Of a DNA stretch of 64,000 nt, positions 53,955-60,902 are shown piece by piece (the first letter of the stretch is position 1; each line of letters begins with the position of its first letter). The stretch spans positions 1,545,001 through 1,609,000 of the forward strand of contig NZ_CP022957.1 in the NCBI RefSeq assembly GCF_002269385.1, read 5' to 3'. The position numbers and the translations under genes were made by a program. The stretch comes from Maribacter cobaltidurans. Its GTDB lineage: Bacteria; Bacteroidota; Bacteroidia; Flavobacteriales; Flavobacteriaceae. The notes beneath the pieces are model-generated. The model ran no database searches. It was not told the origin of the DNA and saw only the letters and a program-made list of their open reading frames with translations.

Positions 53955-54767
53955 ATGCAAAGATATAGGTTCTTTATTTCAACATACTTCTTTCTCTTTT
54001 TGAGCTTTACCTCATTCGCCCAACAAATCGAAGTTGACAGCATGTATGCAATGGTCTATACCGTTGGAAAAAATTGGAACGATGAGATTCCCGTTCATGA
54101 CCAATCCTATTTTACGGCACATTCCAGACACCTTGCGCTGCTTCGAAAAACAGATAAAATTGTTATGGGCGGCCGGTATGACGACAAGGGGTTTATGCTT
54201 CTGAAAGCAAAAAATATTGAGGAGGCCGAAGCTATTGTTCAAAGGGATTCTTCAGTGATATTCCAAACGTTCGATGTGGCATTGTATCCCTTCGATATTT
54301 TTTATTCCGGTTATGTGGTCAACAACAAGAATACCTTAGAGAAAAAGGAGCCGAAGGTAAAAGGACTTGGAGGTTTCTTTTTTAGGAGCAAAAATCCGGA
54401 AGAATTAAGAATTTGGTACAGAGAACATTTAGGAATCGAAGGTGGGGATGAGGGAACCTCGTTCGAATGGCGGAAAGTCGATGATCCTACATCATCGGGC
54501 TTTACGGTCTGGCATGCTTTTTCGAAAACCGACGATTACTTTGATGTTGCCGGCCAAGAATTTATGATTAACTATCGTGTGCAAAACCTGGAAGGCCTTC
54601 TAGAAGACCTTCGTAAAAAAGGGGTTGAAATCGTGGGAGAGACCAAAACCTACGATTACGGAAGTTTTGCTTGGATATTAGATCTGGAGGGCCGAAAGGT
54701 AGAACTATGGCAGCCCAACGATAGCATTTATGACGAGATTACCGAACAACGTATGAAGAGCAACTAA
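53955..54767 (+). CDS. Exported YCII-VOC fusion protein
   Basis: A 270-residue protein with a signal peptide (YFFLFLSFTSFAQQ) from the ATG at 53955; an ATG at 53922 adds eleven residues before the basic start. Residues about 35-115 look like a YCII-related domain (WNDEIPVHDQSYFTAHSRHL, LLRKTDKIVMGGRYDDKGF). Residues about 135-260 are a VOC domain (GLGGFFFRSKNPEELRIWYR, GSFAWILDLEGRKVELWQP). Both folds are usually cytoplasmic single-domain proteins; an exported fusion is unusual. It probably binds or converts a small reactive compound. Confidence 0.8.
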   Translation: MQRYRFFISTYFFLFLSFTSFAQQIEVDSMYAMVYTVGKNWNDEIPVHDQSYFTAHSRHLALLRKTDKIVMGGRYDDKGFMLLKAKNIEEAEAIVQRDSSVIFQTFDVALYPFDIFYSGYVVNNKNTLEKKEPKVKGLGGFFFRSKNPEELRIWYREHLGIEGGDEGTSFEWRKVDDPTSSGFTVWHAFSKTDDYFDVAGQEFMINYRVQNLEGLLEDLRKKGVEIVGETKTYDYGSFAWILDLEGRKVELWQPNDSIYDEITEQRMKSN

Positions 54768-54780
54768 AACTTATATCTCG

Positions 54781-55293
54781 ATGAAAAAAACCATTTGTAC
54801 CTTCATTATACTGATAAGTCATTGTGGAATATCCGCTCAGAACCTTTTTAAGAATACCCTGAAATTCGATGACAGGTCAGCATCTCCAAGCGCGAGCCTT
54901 TCCGATATAGATTGGATTCAGGGCCATTGGCGAGGCGAGGCATTCGGTGGTGTTACCGAAGAAGTATGGACACCCCCTCACGGTAATTCAATGATGTGTG
55001 CTTTCAAGCTAATCGTAAAAAATGAGGTTCAGTTTTATGAACTGGTAACGATCAGCGAGGAGAATGGAACGCTGATTATGCGCCTGAAGCACTTCGATGG
55101 TAAAATGATAGGTTGGGAGGCCAAGGATGAATCCATTGACTTCAAACTTGTGAAAATTTCGGAGGATAAAGTATATTTTGATGAATTTACCTTTGAAAGA
55201 ATTAGCGATGACGAAATGACCATTTATGTAGTTATCGAAAACAAGGGTAAGCGCGAAGAAGTTCCCTTTCTGTATACGCGATTCAAAGAATGA
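54781..55293 (+). CDS. Exported DUF6265-family protein
   Basis: A 170-residue protein with a signal peptide (TFIILISHCGISAQN) and the DUF6265 pattern: SDIDWIQGHWRGEAFGGVTE, EVWTPPHGNSMMCAFKLI, MRLKHFDGKMIGWEAKD. The family forms a lipocalin-like beta-barrel of unknown function. It lies 13 bp after the YCII-VOC gene and 13 bp before the SRPBCC gene, so co-transcription is likely. Confidence 0.85.
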   Translation: MKKTICTFIILISHCGISAQNLFKNTLKFDDRSASPSASLSDIDWIQGHWRGEAFGGVTEEVWTPPHGNSMMCAFKLIVKNEVQFYELVTISEENGTLIMRLKHFDGKMIGWEAKDESIDFKLVKISEDKVYFDEFTFERISDDEMTIYVVIENKGKREEVPFLYTRFKE

Positions 55294-55306
55294 AAAACCG
55301 CTAAAA

Positions 55307-55738
55307 ATGGAAACGTACGATATTTATCATGATCTTGCAATTAAGGCTTCAGCAAGCCAAGTTTTTGAACGAATTACCGAACCGCGACACCTAGAGAATT
55401 GGTGGCCAAGGCGATGTTCGGGAAAACCTGAGCTCGGAGCCATCTACAATTTCTATTTTACACCGGAATACGATTGGGTTGGCAAAGTCATTAAATGTAA
55501 ACCCGATTTCGCCTTCCACATAAGAATGACCGACGCGGATACAGATTGGGAAAACACCTCTTTCGGGTTTGATATTGAACCAAATGTAGAGGATATGAAC
55601 TTAAAATTCTTCCACGAGTCCTGGCCTGAACGTAACCACCACTTTAGAAGGTCTTCCTTTTGTTGGGCCATGTTGTTGAACGGATTGAAGAACTATTGTG
55701 AAAAAGGGGCTATTGTTTCCTTTGAGGACCGTGAATGA
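55307..55738 (+). CDS. SRPBCC/START-type ligand-binding protein
   Basis: A 143-residue START-like protein: LAIKASASQVFERITEPRHL, ENWWPRRCSG, and a C-terminal helix RRSSFCWAMLLNGLKNYCEK. The fold encloses a hydrophobic cavity for small ligands and is typical of AHSA1/Aha1-like or polyketide-cyclase-type proteins. It is in the same plus-strand operon as the VOC and DUF genes. Confidence 0.87.
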   Translation: METYDIYHDLAIKASASQVFERITEPRHLENWWPRRCSGKPELGAIYNFYFTPEYDWVGKVIKCKPDFAFHIRMTDADTDWENTSFGFDIEPNVEDMNLKFFHESWPERNHHFRRSSFCWAMLLNGLKNYCEKGAIVSFEDRE

Positions 55739-55744
55739 CCGATT

Positions 55745-56170
55745 ATGACAACTAAGGCCGGATACTCTGGAACACCGCTCGCCAAAAAATTGGGAATCAA
55801 GGCAGGATATATCTTAAAAGTTTATAACTCTCCGAAGCCCTACGTGGAATTCTTTATGGATTTCCCCTCACATGTAACACTTGCCGAAAATGTTCGATCA
55901 GTTTCCTTTTCAAGAGTTGACTTTATACACATTTTCGTGAAATCCCGACTAGAATTAGACACCTATTTCGCCGAAGCAAAAGCACGTTTGAAAAAGAGCG
56001 GTATCCTATGGGTCAGCTGGCCAAAAAAATCCTCTGGTATGAATACAGAATTAGATAAGTTCGCCATCTTGGAACATGGATTGCAAAATGGACTTGTGGA
56101 TACCAAAGTTGCCGCTATTGATGACGATTGGGGCGGGCATAAATTCATGTACAGGTTGAAGGATAGATGA
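55745..56170 (+). CDS. DUF3052-family protein
   Basis: A 141-residue protein matching the DUF3052 pattern: AGYSGTPLAKKLGIKAGYIL, DFIHIFVKSRLELDTYFAEA, SGILWVSWPKKSSGMNTEL. Function is unknown; members are often adjacent to START-like and VOC proteins, as here. It ends the plus-strand operon, and an AraC regulator runs into it from the other side. Confidence 0.88.
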   Translation: MTTKAGYSGTPLAKKLGIKAGYILKVYNSPKPYVEFFMDFPSHVTLAENVRSVSFSRVDFIHIFVKSRLELDTYFAEAKARLKKSGILWVSWPKKSSGMNTELDKFAILEHGLQNGLVDTKVAAIDDDWGGHKFMYRLKDR

Positions 56171-56197
56171 TAGTGTTATCGGTCCATCATCAATTTA

Positions 56198-57040
56198 CTA
56201 TTCTTTGTATCCGAAATAAAGATTTGAAAAATAGTATGCCTTTTTTTTTGAAGGGTCATTTATATAGGCATTGAAAGCGTTGGGCAACATTCCTGTTTGG
56301 CCTTTTAAATCATGAATAAAATGCGATTGGTCAAAATAGCCCTCGGGAACCATATCCGCTATCGTTTCCTTTTGCAATAGTCTGAAGGTGTGGTACTGTA
56401 ATTTGATGATCCTGGCGTAGGACTTACCGGGGATTCCAATATTTTCTTTTAAAAGCTGCTGCATCCTTCTTTGGGAAAGGTTCAGCTCAAAAGCAAGTTC
56501 TTTCATCCTCAGGATTCCTTTTGTCTCTATTAAAAGCTCTATTGTACGATTTATCCTTGGCTCATCATCATTTTCCTTGATGTACACGGAAAGATACCTG
56601 TCCGTCCTCGATAAAACTTCCTGGCTCGGAAGATCGCTTTCGATCAAGTCTTCAAGTCGATGCGCCAGGTCGGGGCACAGATCGGCCAATGAAATGCGCC
56701 TATCGAGAAATTCGTGGGCACTTAGTCCAAAAATAGAGGGAATGGCACTGGGAACCAACTGTATCGTAATCGCCCTTTTGATTAATTTCATATATAACGA
56801 AAAAGGAGAAAGGGTCTGACCGACCAAGTAACTATTGGTTTCCAAAATATCATTTTGATAGCCTTTTAGAATGAATTTACCCGAACTGATTACATTGATG
56901 AAGGGATAACCGACAGGAAATGAGTTTACTTCGATTTCGACCCCGTTTTCCTCTTCAACAATCCACATCTGCCGGATAATGGGTCTTAAAACTGGACTAG
57001 GAATATGAGGAATGATATTCAAAACTAAATTATTGAACAT
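56198..57040 (-). CDS. AraC-family regulator with DUF6597-type N-terminal domain
   Basis: A 280-residue regulator. The N-terminal domain (HIPSPVLRPIIRQMWIVEEE, then GYPFINVISSGKFILKG) is of the DUF6597 type seen in AraC proteins of Bacteroidota. The C-terminal HTH region contains RMKELAFELNLSQRRMQQLL and GYFDQSHFIHDLKGQTGMLP. It faces the plus-strand VOC/START operon convergently and probably controls that operon or its own ligand response. Confidence 0.88.
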   Translation of the reverse strand: MFNNLVLNIIPHIPSPVLRPIIRQMWIVEEENGVEIEVNSFPVGYPFINVISSGKFILKGYQNDILETNSYLVGQTLSPFSLYMKLIKRAITIQLVPSAIPSIFGLSAHEFLDRRISLADLCPDLAHRLEDLIESDLPSQEVLSRTDRYLSVYIKENDDEPRINRTIELLIETKGILRMKELAFELNLSQRRMQQLLKENIGIPGKSYARIIKLQYHTFRLLQKETIADMVPEGYFDQSHFIHDLKGQTGMLPNAFNAYINDPSKKKAYYFSNLYFGYKE

Positions 57041-57209
57041 TGAATATACGCTAAAGATTCAAGGTAGAACGATTATTTTGTAAGAGGATGCACCAAACGC
57101 TATAATCCCATAAAAAATGGTTTGGGGTACGACCAGTTTACTGTATTTGGCTTTCATAGTTCTTCAAGAATTCAATAAATAGTCCAAAATCTTATTTGAT
57201 ATATTTGAC

Positions 57210-58067
57210 GTGATGGATTTTCAAATGCTTTTTTACAATAATAGCGGTCGAATAAGGGCTTTTTGGAGAATCCTGATTTTTATCTCCTTGCTATCCTTTT
57301 CAATAGCGCCACTTATTCTGATAGGCAACTCATACTTACAATTCATCGGAGCCACATTGATATTGATCTTTGGCTTATACCTTAATGCGAAATATCTGGA
57401 TAAAAGGAATATCAATGAGTATGGTCTGGTTTTCAAGAAAGAAACTCTCGTTCATTTAGTTTTCGGAATTTTGATCGCCATAATTTCGGTTGCTTTGATG
57501 TTGTTAATTGGAAAGATAACGGGTATACTACTAGTTTCTGAATTTTTATCGATGCCCGAACCTATGTTGGTCATTCCCTTCGCTTTTAAAATGCTCCTTG
57601 TGGCCATTTTGGAAGAGACATTTTTTAGAGGTTATTTATTTACTAATCTTTATGATGGATTCAAATCAAAGAGATTATTTAAAAAAAAAGCACTTTTAAT
57701 TTCCTTGATGTTATCATCACTTTTTTTCGGGTTAGCTCATTTTAGCAACAATGACGCTTCCATTCTTTCAATAGTATTACTTACAATAAATGGCATGGTT
57801 TGGTGTATTCCGTTTATAATGACCGAAAATTTAGGACTGTCAATCGGCCTTCATATGGCATGGAATTTTACACAAACTCAATTGGGATTTACAATGAGTG
57901 GTAACAAGGCTGTAAATTCATTTTACGAAATTGAAAACAAAGGTGCCGATTTGCTGACTGGTGGAGAATATGGTCCTGAAGCCGGAATATTGGGGCTTTT
58001 CGGGTTCGTCGTTATGTTTTTGCTATCACTGGCCTATTTGAAACATATCAAAGGAAAGAAATTATAG
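57210..58067 (+). CDS. CPBP-family intramembrane metalloprotease
   Basis: A 285-residue integral membrane protein of the CAAX-protease/bacteriocin-processing (CPBP) family. The active-site motifs are VAILEETFFRGYLFTNLYDG (the EExxFR box), FFGLAHFSNND and IGLHMAWNFTQTQLG. Eight or so transmembrane helices are implied. Such proteases process membrane proteins or confer immunity to peptides. It is the last cargo gene before the right end of the island. Confidence 0.9.
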   Translation: MMDFQMLFYNNSGRIRAFWRILIFISLLSFSIAPLILIGNSYLQFIGATLILIFGLYLNAKYLDKRNINEYGLVFKKETLVHLVFGILIAIISVALMLLIGKITGILLVSEFLSMPEPMLVIPFAFKMLLVAILEETFFRGYLFTNLYDGFKSKRLFKKKALLISLMLSSLFFGLAHFSNNDASILSIVLLTINGMVWCIPFIMTENLGLSIGLHMAWNFTQTQLGFTMSGNKAVNSFYEIENKGADLLTGGEYGPEAGILGLFGFVVMFLLSLAYLKHIKGKKL

Positions 58068-58140
58068 CAATAACTGTCACGTTGATTTAATTTAACAGAC
58101 ATCTCTTGTCTTAGTGGTAACTATAAAGTCAATTTCAAGA

Positions 58141-58160
58141 AAGCACGCCAAAAGCACGCC
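58141..58160 (+). repeat. Double AAGCACGCC repeat, integrase arm site (right end of element 2)
   Basis: Identical 20 bp to 13415-13434, in the same orientation, here 55 bp left of the tRNA core. Both copies lie inside the island ends, as expected for arm-type binding sites used by the island's integrase. Confidence 0.7.
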
Positions 58161-58167
58161 GTCAAAT

Positions 58168-58199
58168 AAAAAAGGCAGCTACATTTTCATGTAACTGCC
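58168..58199 (-). terminator. Rho-independent terminator of tRNA-Asn
   Basis: On the minus strand GGCAG, a one-base mismatch, and TACAT pair across a TTTC-type loop, followed by six T. It lies 12 bp past the tRNA 3' end. Confidence 0.8.
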
Positions 58200-58210
58200 T
58201 GATTTTAAAG

Positions 58211-58284
58211 CTCCCCCTCTTGGGCTCGAACCAAGGACCCTCTGATTAACAGTCAGATGCTCTAACCAACTGAGCTAAGGAGGA
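58211..58284 (-). tRNA. tRNA-Asn (anticodon GUU)
   Basis: A complete 74-nt tRNA on the minus strand. The acceptor pairs UCCUCCU with AGGGGGA and carries a G discriminator, expected for Asn. The D arm has GCTCAGTTGG, the anticodon stem-loop CTGACTGTTAATCAG carries GTT, and the T arm has GGTTCGAGCCC-type sequence. CCA is not encoded. Its 3' half (58216-58254) is the attachment site of the island to the left. Confidence 0.95.
58216..58254 (-). repeat. Attachment core within intact tRNA-Asn (right end of element 2)
   Basis: Identical over 39 bp to 13274-13312. The core starts in the symmetric anticodon stem-loop, a common crossover site for tyrosine recombinases that use tRNA genes. Confidence 0.85.
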
Positions 58285-58364
58285 AAATACCTTACTTTAT
58301 CCTTTAAAGCGGCTGCAAATATAATTGTTTTTTAAAATTTGCCAAACAAAAAAAAGTGGTTTTT

Positions 58365-59717
58365 CTATTTAAATAACCATTTGTATAAATCGTTGCCATT
58401 TGCGAACAACAATAACGCTATTAAGAGGAAAAATCCAGTAATTTGAGCGTATTCCAAAAACTTATCACTTGGCTTTCTTCCTGTTATCATTTCATATAAA
58501 AGAAACATAACATGTCCACCATCCAATGCCGGGATGGGAAGAATGTTCATAAAGGCAAGTATAATGGAGATAAAGGCAGTAGCGCTCCAAAAAGCTGGCC
58601 AGTCCCAACCATCGGGGAAAAGACCTCCTATGGCGGCAAATCCACCAACGCCCTTATAGGCCCCCGTTGAAGGGTTAAAAATCTTCTTCATTTGTTTTAC
58701 GTAGCCGCTCAAGGTACTTACACCCTTGTCTATGCCGGCGGGGATGGACTCCAAAAAAGAATACTTTACCTTTTCTATTTTAAAATAACCATTCTCCGCA
58801 TATTCATCAAAGGAGTTATAACCGGCAAAAACACCTAATTTCCCTTCGTTGGTAACCTGCGCCTCAATAGGTATTGTTTTTCCATCTCTTTTAACGGTCA
58901 GTTCAACTTTTTTTCCTTTATTTTCCTCCAAAATGGGAACTATTTCATCTTGGTATATTACGCTCTGTCCATTTACCGCTATAACTTCGTCCTTTTCCTT
59001 TAAGCCGCTATTTAAATTAGGAGAATCTTCAGGTATTTCACGAACTACAAATGGCGTTCTTAAACTTAAGAATCGTGCTTTATCCTCGTCCTCCAACAAA
59101 GTAGCTATAAAATCAACCGGGATTTCTTGATCAAAGGTTCTACCGTCCCGTTGAATCGTAATGGTATTACCATTAATAATTTCCAAGGGCAATGAACTAA
59201 ATTTTTCCACCTTTTCACCGTCCACTGCAACAATTAAATCTCCAGTTTTAATACCCAGCTCATCCCCAATATTCTTTTCAGTGACCAAAAAACCATCCTT
59301 TAAACTATCTGCAGGAATATACTGTTCTCCATAAGAATAGGCCATTCCAATATAAATGATTACTGCCAAAATAAAGTTGACCGTAACGCCACCCAACATA
59401 ATGATCAAGCGCTGCCAAGCGGGTTTACTCCTAAACTCCCAAGGTTTGGGTTCTTCCTTCATGGCTTCGGTATCCATACTCTCATCGATCATACCGGCAA
59501 TTTTCACATACCCTCCCAAAGGAAGCCATCCAATTCCATATACAGTTTCCCCTATTTTCTTTTTAAAAAGGGAGAATTTTACATCAAAGAACAAATAGAA
59601 CTTTTCTACACGGGTCTTGAATAATTTGGCGGGGATAAAATGTCCAAGTTCATGAAGCACGATCAAAAGGGAAAGGCTTAGAAAAAATTGGATGGTCTTA
59701 ATGGCAATGGGACTCAT
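58365..59717 (-). CDS. rseP: RseP-type site-2 membrane metalloprotease
   Basis: A 450-residue intramembrane zinc protease. The N-terminal LHELGHFIPAKLF gives His22-Glu23-His26, and the C-terminal LPIPALDGGHVMF supplies the second zinc-ligand motif. Two PDZ domains lie between (about 130-215 and 220-300). RseP cleaves anti-sigma factors and remnant signal peptides in the membrane. It lies next to tRNA-Asn and starts the apparent chromosomal backbone. Confidence 0.95.
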   Translation of the reverse strand: MSPIAIKTIQFFLSLSLLIVLHELGHFIPAKLFKTRVEKFYLFFDVKFSLFKKKIGETVYGIGWLPLGGYVKIAGMIDESMDTEAMKEEPKPWEFRSKPAWQRLIIMLGGVTVNFILAVIIYIGMAYSYGEQYIPADSLKDGFLVTEKNIGDELGIKTGDLIVAVDGEKVEKFSSLPLEIINGNTITIQRDGRTFDQEIPVDFIATLLEDEDKARFLSLRTPFVVREIPEDSPNLNSGLKEKDEVIAVNGQSVIYQDEIVPILEENKGKKVELTVKRDGKTIPIEAQVTNEGKLGVFAGYNSFDEYAENGYFKIEKVKYSFLESIPAGIDKGVSTLSGYVKQMKKIFNPSTGAYKGVGGFAAIGGLFPDGWDWPAFWSATAFISIILAFMNILPIPALDGGHVMFLLYEMITGRKPSDKFLEYAQITGFFLLIALLLFANGNDLYKWLFK

Positions 59718-59835
59718 TAGCGTCTTCTAAAATTTAAATCGGACAAAAGTACGGCTTTACGAAGTCTTAAAAAAAGAAACTCGCTATACACCCGTTATTT
59801 TTAAGAATATTTTGGCTACATCAACGTATTAATAA

Positions 59836-59867
59836 TTTGAATCACACCGTGTCCTCACTTACCTTTG
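59836..59867 (+). promoter_or_regulatory. Flavobacterial promoter of the SCO gene
   Basis: TTTG at 59836-59839 and TACCTTTG at 59860-59867 are separated by 20 bp, matching the Bacteroidota TTG/TAnnTTTG promoter. The start codon follows 13 bp later, giving a very short leader. Confidence 0.65.
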
Positions 59868-59880
59868 TACAAAAAGCATC

Positions 59881-60549
59881 ATGGGCTCTTTTTTCAATAA
59901 ATTCAAATTTTTCGGCATGGTAATGCTGGGGATTTCGGCGGTCATCATTTACCTCTTTTATAATGCCCTACAGCCCCAAAAAACGCTCCCTGTCTACTCT
60001 CCCGCTATGGTAAACAGCGACTTGGTGGACCAGGAAATTCAACACATCCGTAAATATCACACGATTGCGGACTTTTCCCTGATAAACCAAAATGGGGATA
60101 CCATTACACAAGATGATTATAGGGACAAGATTTACATTGCGGATTTTTTCTTTACTACATGCCCTACCATTTGTCCAATTATGACCAAGAACATGGCATC
60201 CATCCAAGATAAAGTTGGGGATGACGTCATGCTGCTCTCCCATTCCGTAACTCCGCAAATAGATTCCGTAGCACAGTTAAAAAAATACGCTTTGGAAAAA
60301 GGGGTGGACGACTCAAAATGGAATTTGGTTACCGGCGATAAAAAACAAATCTACGAATTGGCACGTAAGTCCTATTTGGCCGTAAAAACAGACGGAGATG
60401 GAGGTCCCTATGATATGATTCATACAGAAAATTTCATTTTGGTCGACAAAAAAAAGCGTATACGCGGTTTCTACGACGGCACCAGCGAAGAAGAGGTACA
60501 AAAACTACTGGAAGATTTGAAAATTCTCAAATGCAGCTACGAAGAATAG
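59881..60549 (+). CDS. SCO1/SenC-type copper chaperone
   Basis: A 222-residue thioredoxin-fold protein with an N-terminal membrane anchor. The copper site is FFFTTCPTICPIM (Cys94, Cys98) with a distant His in MIHTENFILVD (about His181). SCO proteins deliver copper to the CuA site of cytochrome oxidase. It stands in front of the Feo genes with its own promoter. Confidence 0.93.
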   Translation: MGSFFNKFKFFGMVMLGISAVIIYLFYNALQPQKTLPVYSPAMVNSDLVDQEIQHIRKYHTIADFSLINQNGDTITQDDYRDKIYIADFFFTTCPTICPIMTKNMASIQDKVGDDVMLLSHSVTPQIDSVAQLKKYALEKGVDDSKWNLVTGDKKQIYELARKSYLAVKTDGDGGPYDMIHTENFILVDKKKRIRGFYDGTSEEEVQKLLEDLKILKCSYEE

Positions 60550-60599
60550 ATTTTCCCATCATTGGAATGTCTGCAGTACAGATATTAGCCTAATAATTC

Positions 60600-60629
60600 T
60601 TGCTTATGATAAAAATTGCGTTATTTTTG
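60600..60629 (+). promoter_or_regulatory. Flavobacterial promoter of the feoAB operon
   Basis: TTG at 60600-60602 and TATTTTTG at 60622-60629, 19 bp apart, match the Bacteroidota consensus. The FeoA start lies 27 bp downstream. No obvious Fur box was recognised. Confidence 0.7.
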
Positions 60630-60656
60630 CTTAATTATATTGAATCTAAATAAGAA

Positions 60657-60902
60657 TTGGAGACAACAGTTGCACGTTTAAAGCGAGGTCAAAAGGGAAT
60701 TATCAAGGAGTTTACCGAGGATTTACTTCCCATTAAACTTCTGGAGCTTGGCTGTCTGCCAGGCAACGAAGTAGAACTGGTACAAGTGGCACCCCTTAAG
60801 GATCCAATATATATAAATGTCAATGGGTCACATATTGCCATAAGGCGCGTGATTGCGGAGCAAATCGCTTTAGAGATCATTGATGAAGATGTTGTGCTAT
60901 GA
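60657..60902 (+). CDS. feoA: FeoA ferrous-iron transport accessory protein
   Basis: An 81-residue SH3-like protein (LKRGQKGIIKEFTEDLLPIK, LLELGCLPGNEVELVQVAPL, ILYI-type beta strands and NGSHIAIRRVIAEQI). The reading frame starts at a TTG at 60657; no ATG or GTG fits, so TTG is the likely initiator. Its stop overlaps the FeoB start (ATGA), so they are translationally coupled. FeoA stimulates FeoB-mediated ferrous iron uptake. Confidence 0.93.
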   Translation: METTVARLKRGQKGIIKEFTEDLLPIKLLELGCLPGNEVELVQVAPLKDPIYINVNGSHIAIRRVIAEQIALEIIDEDVVL

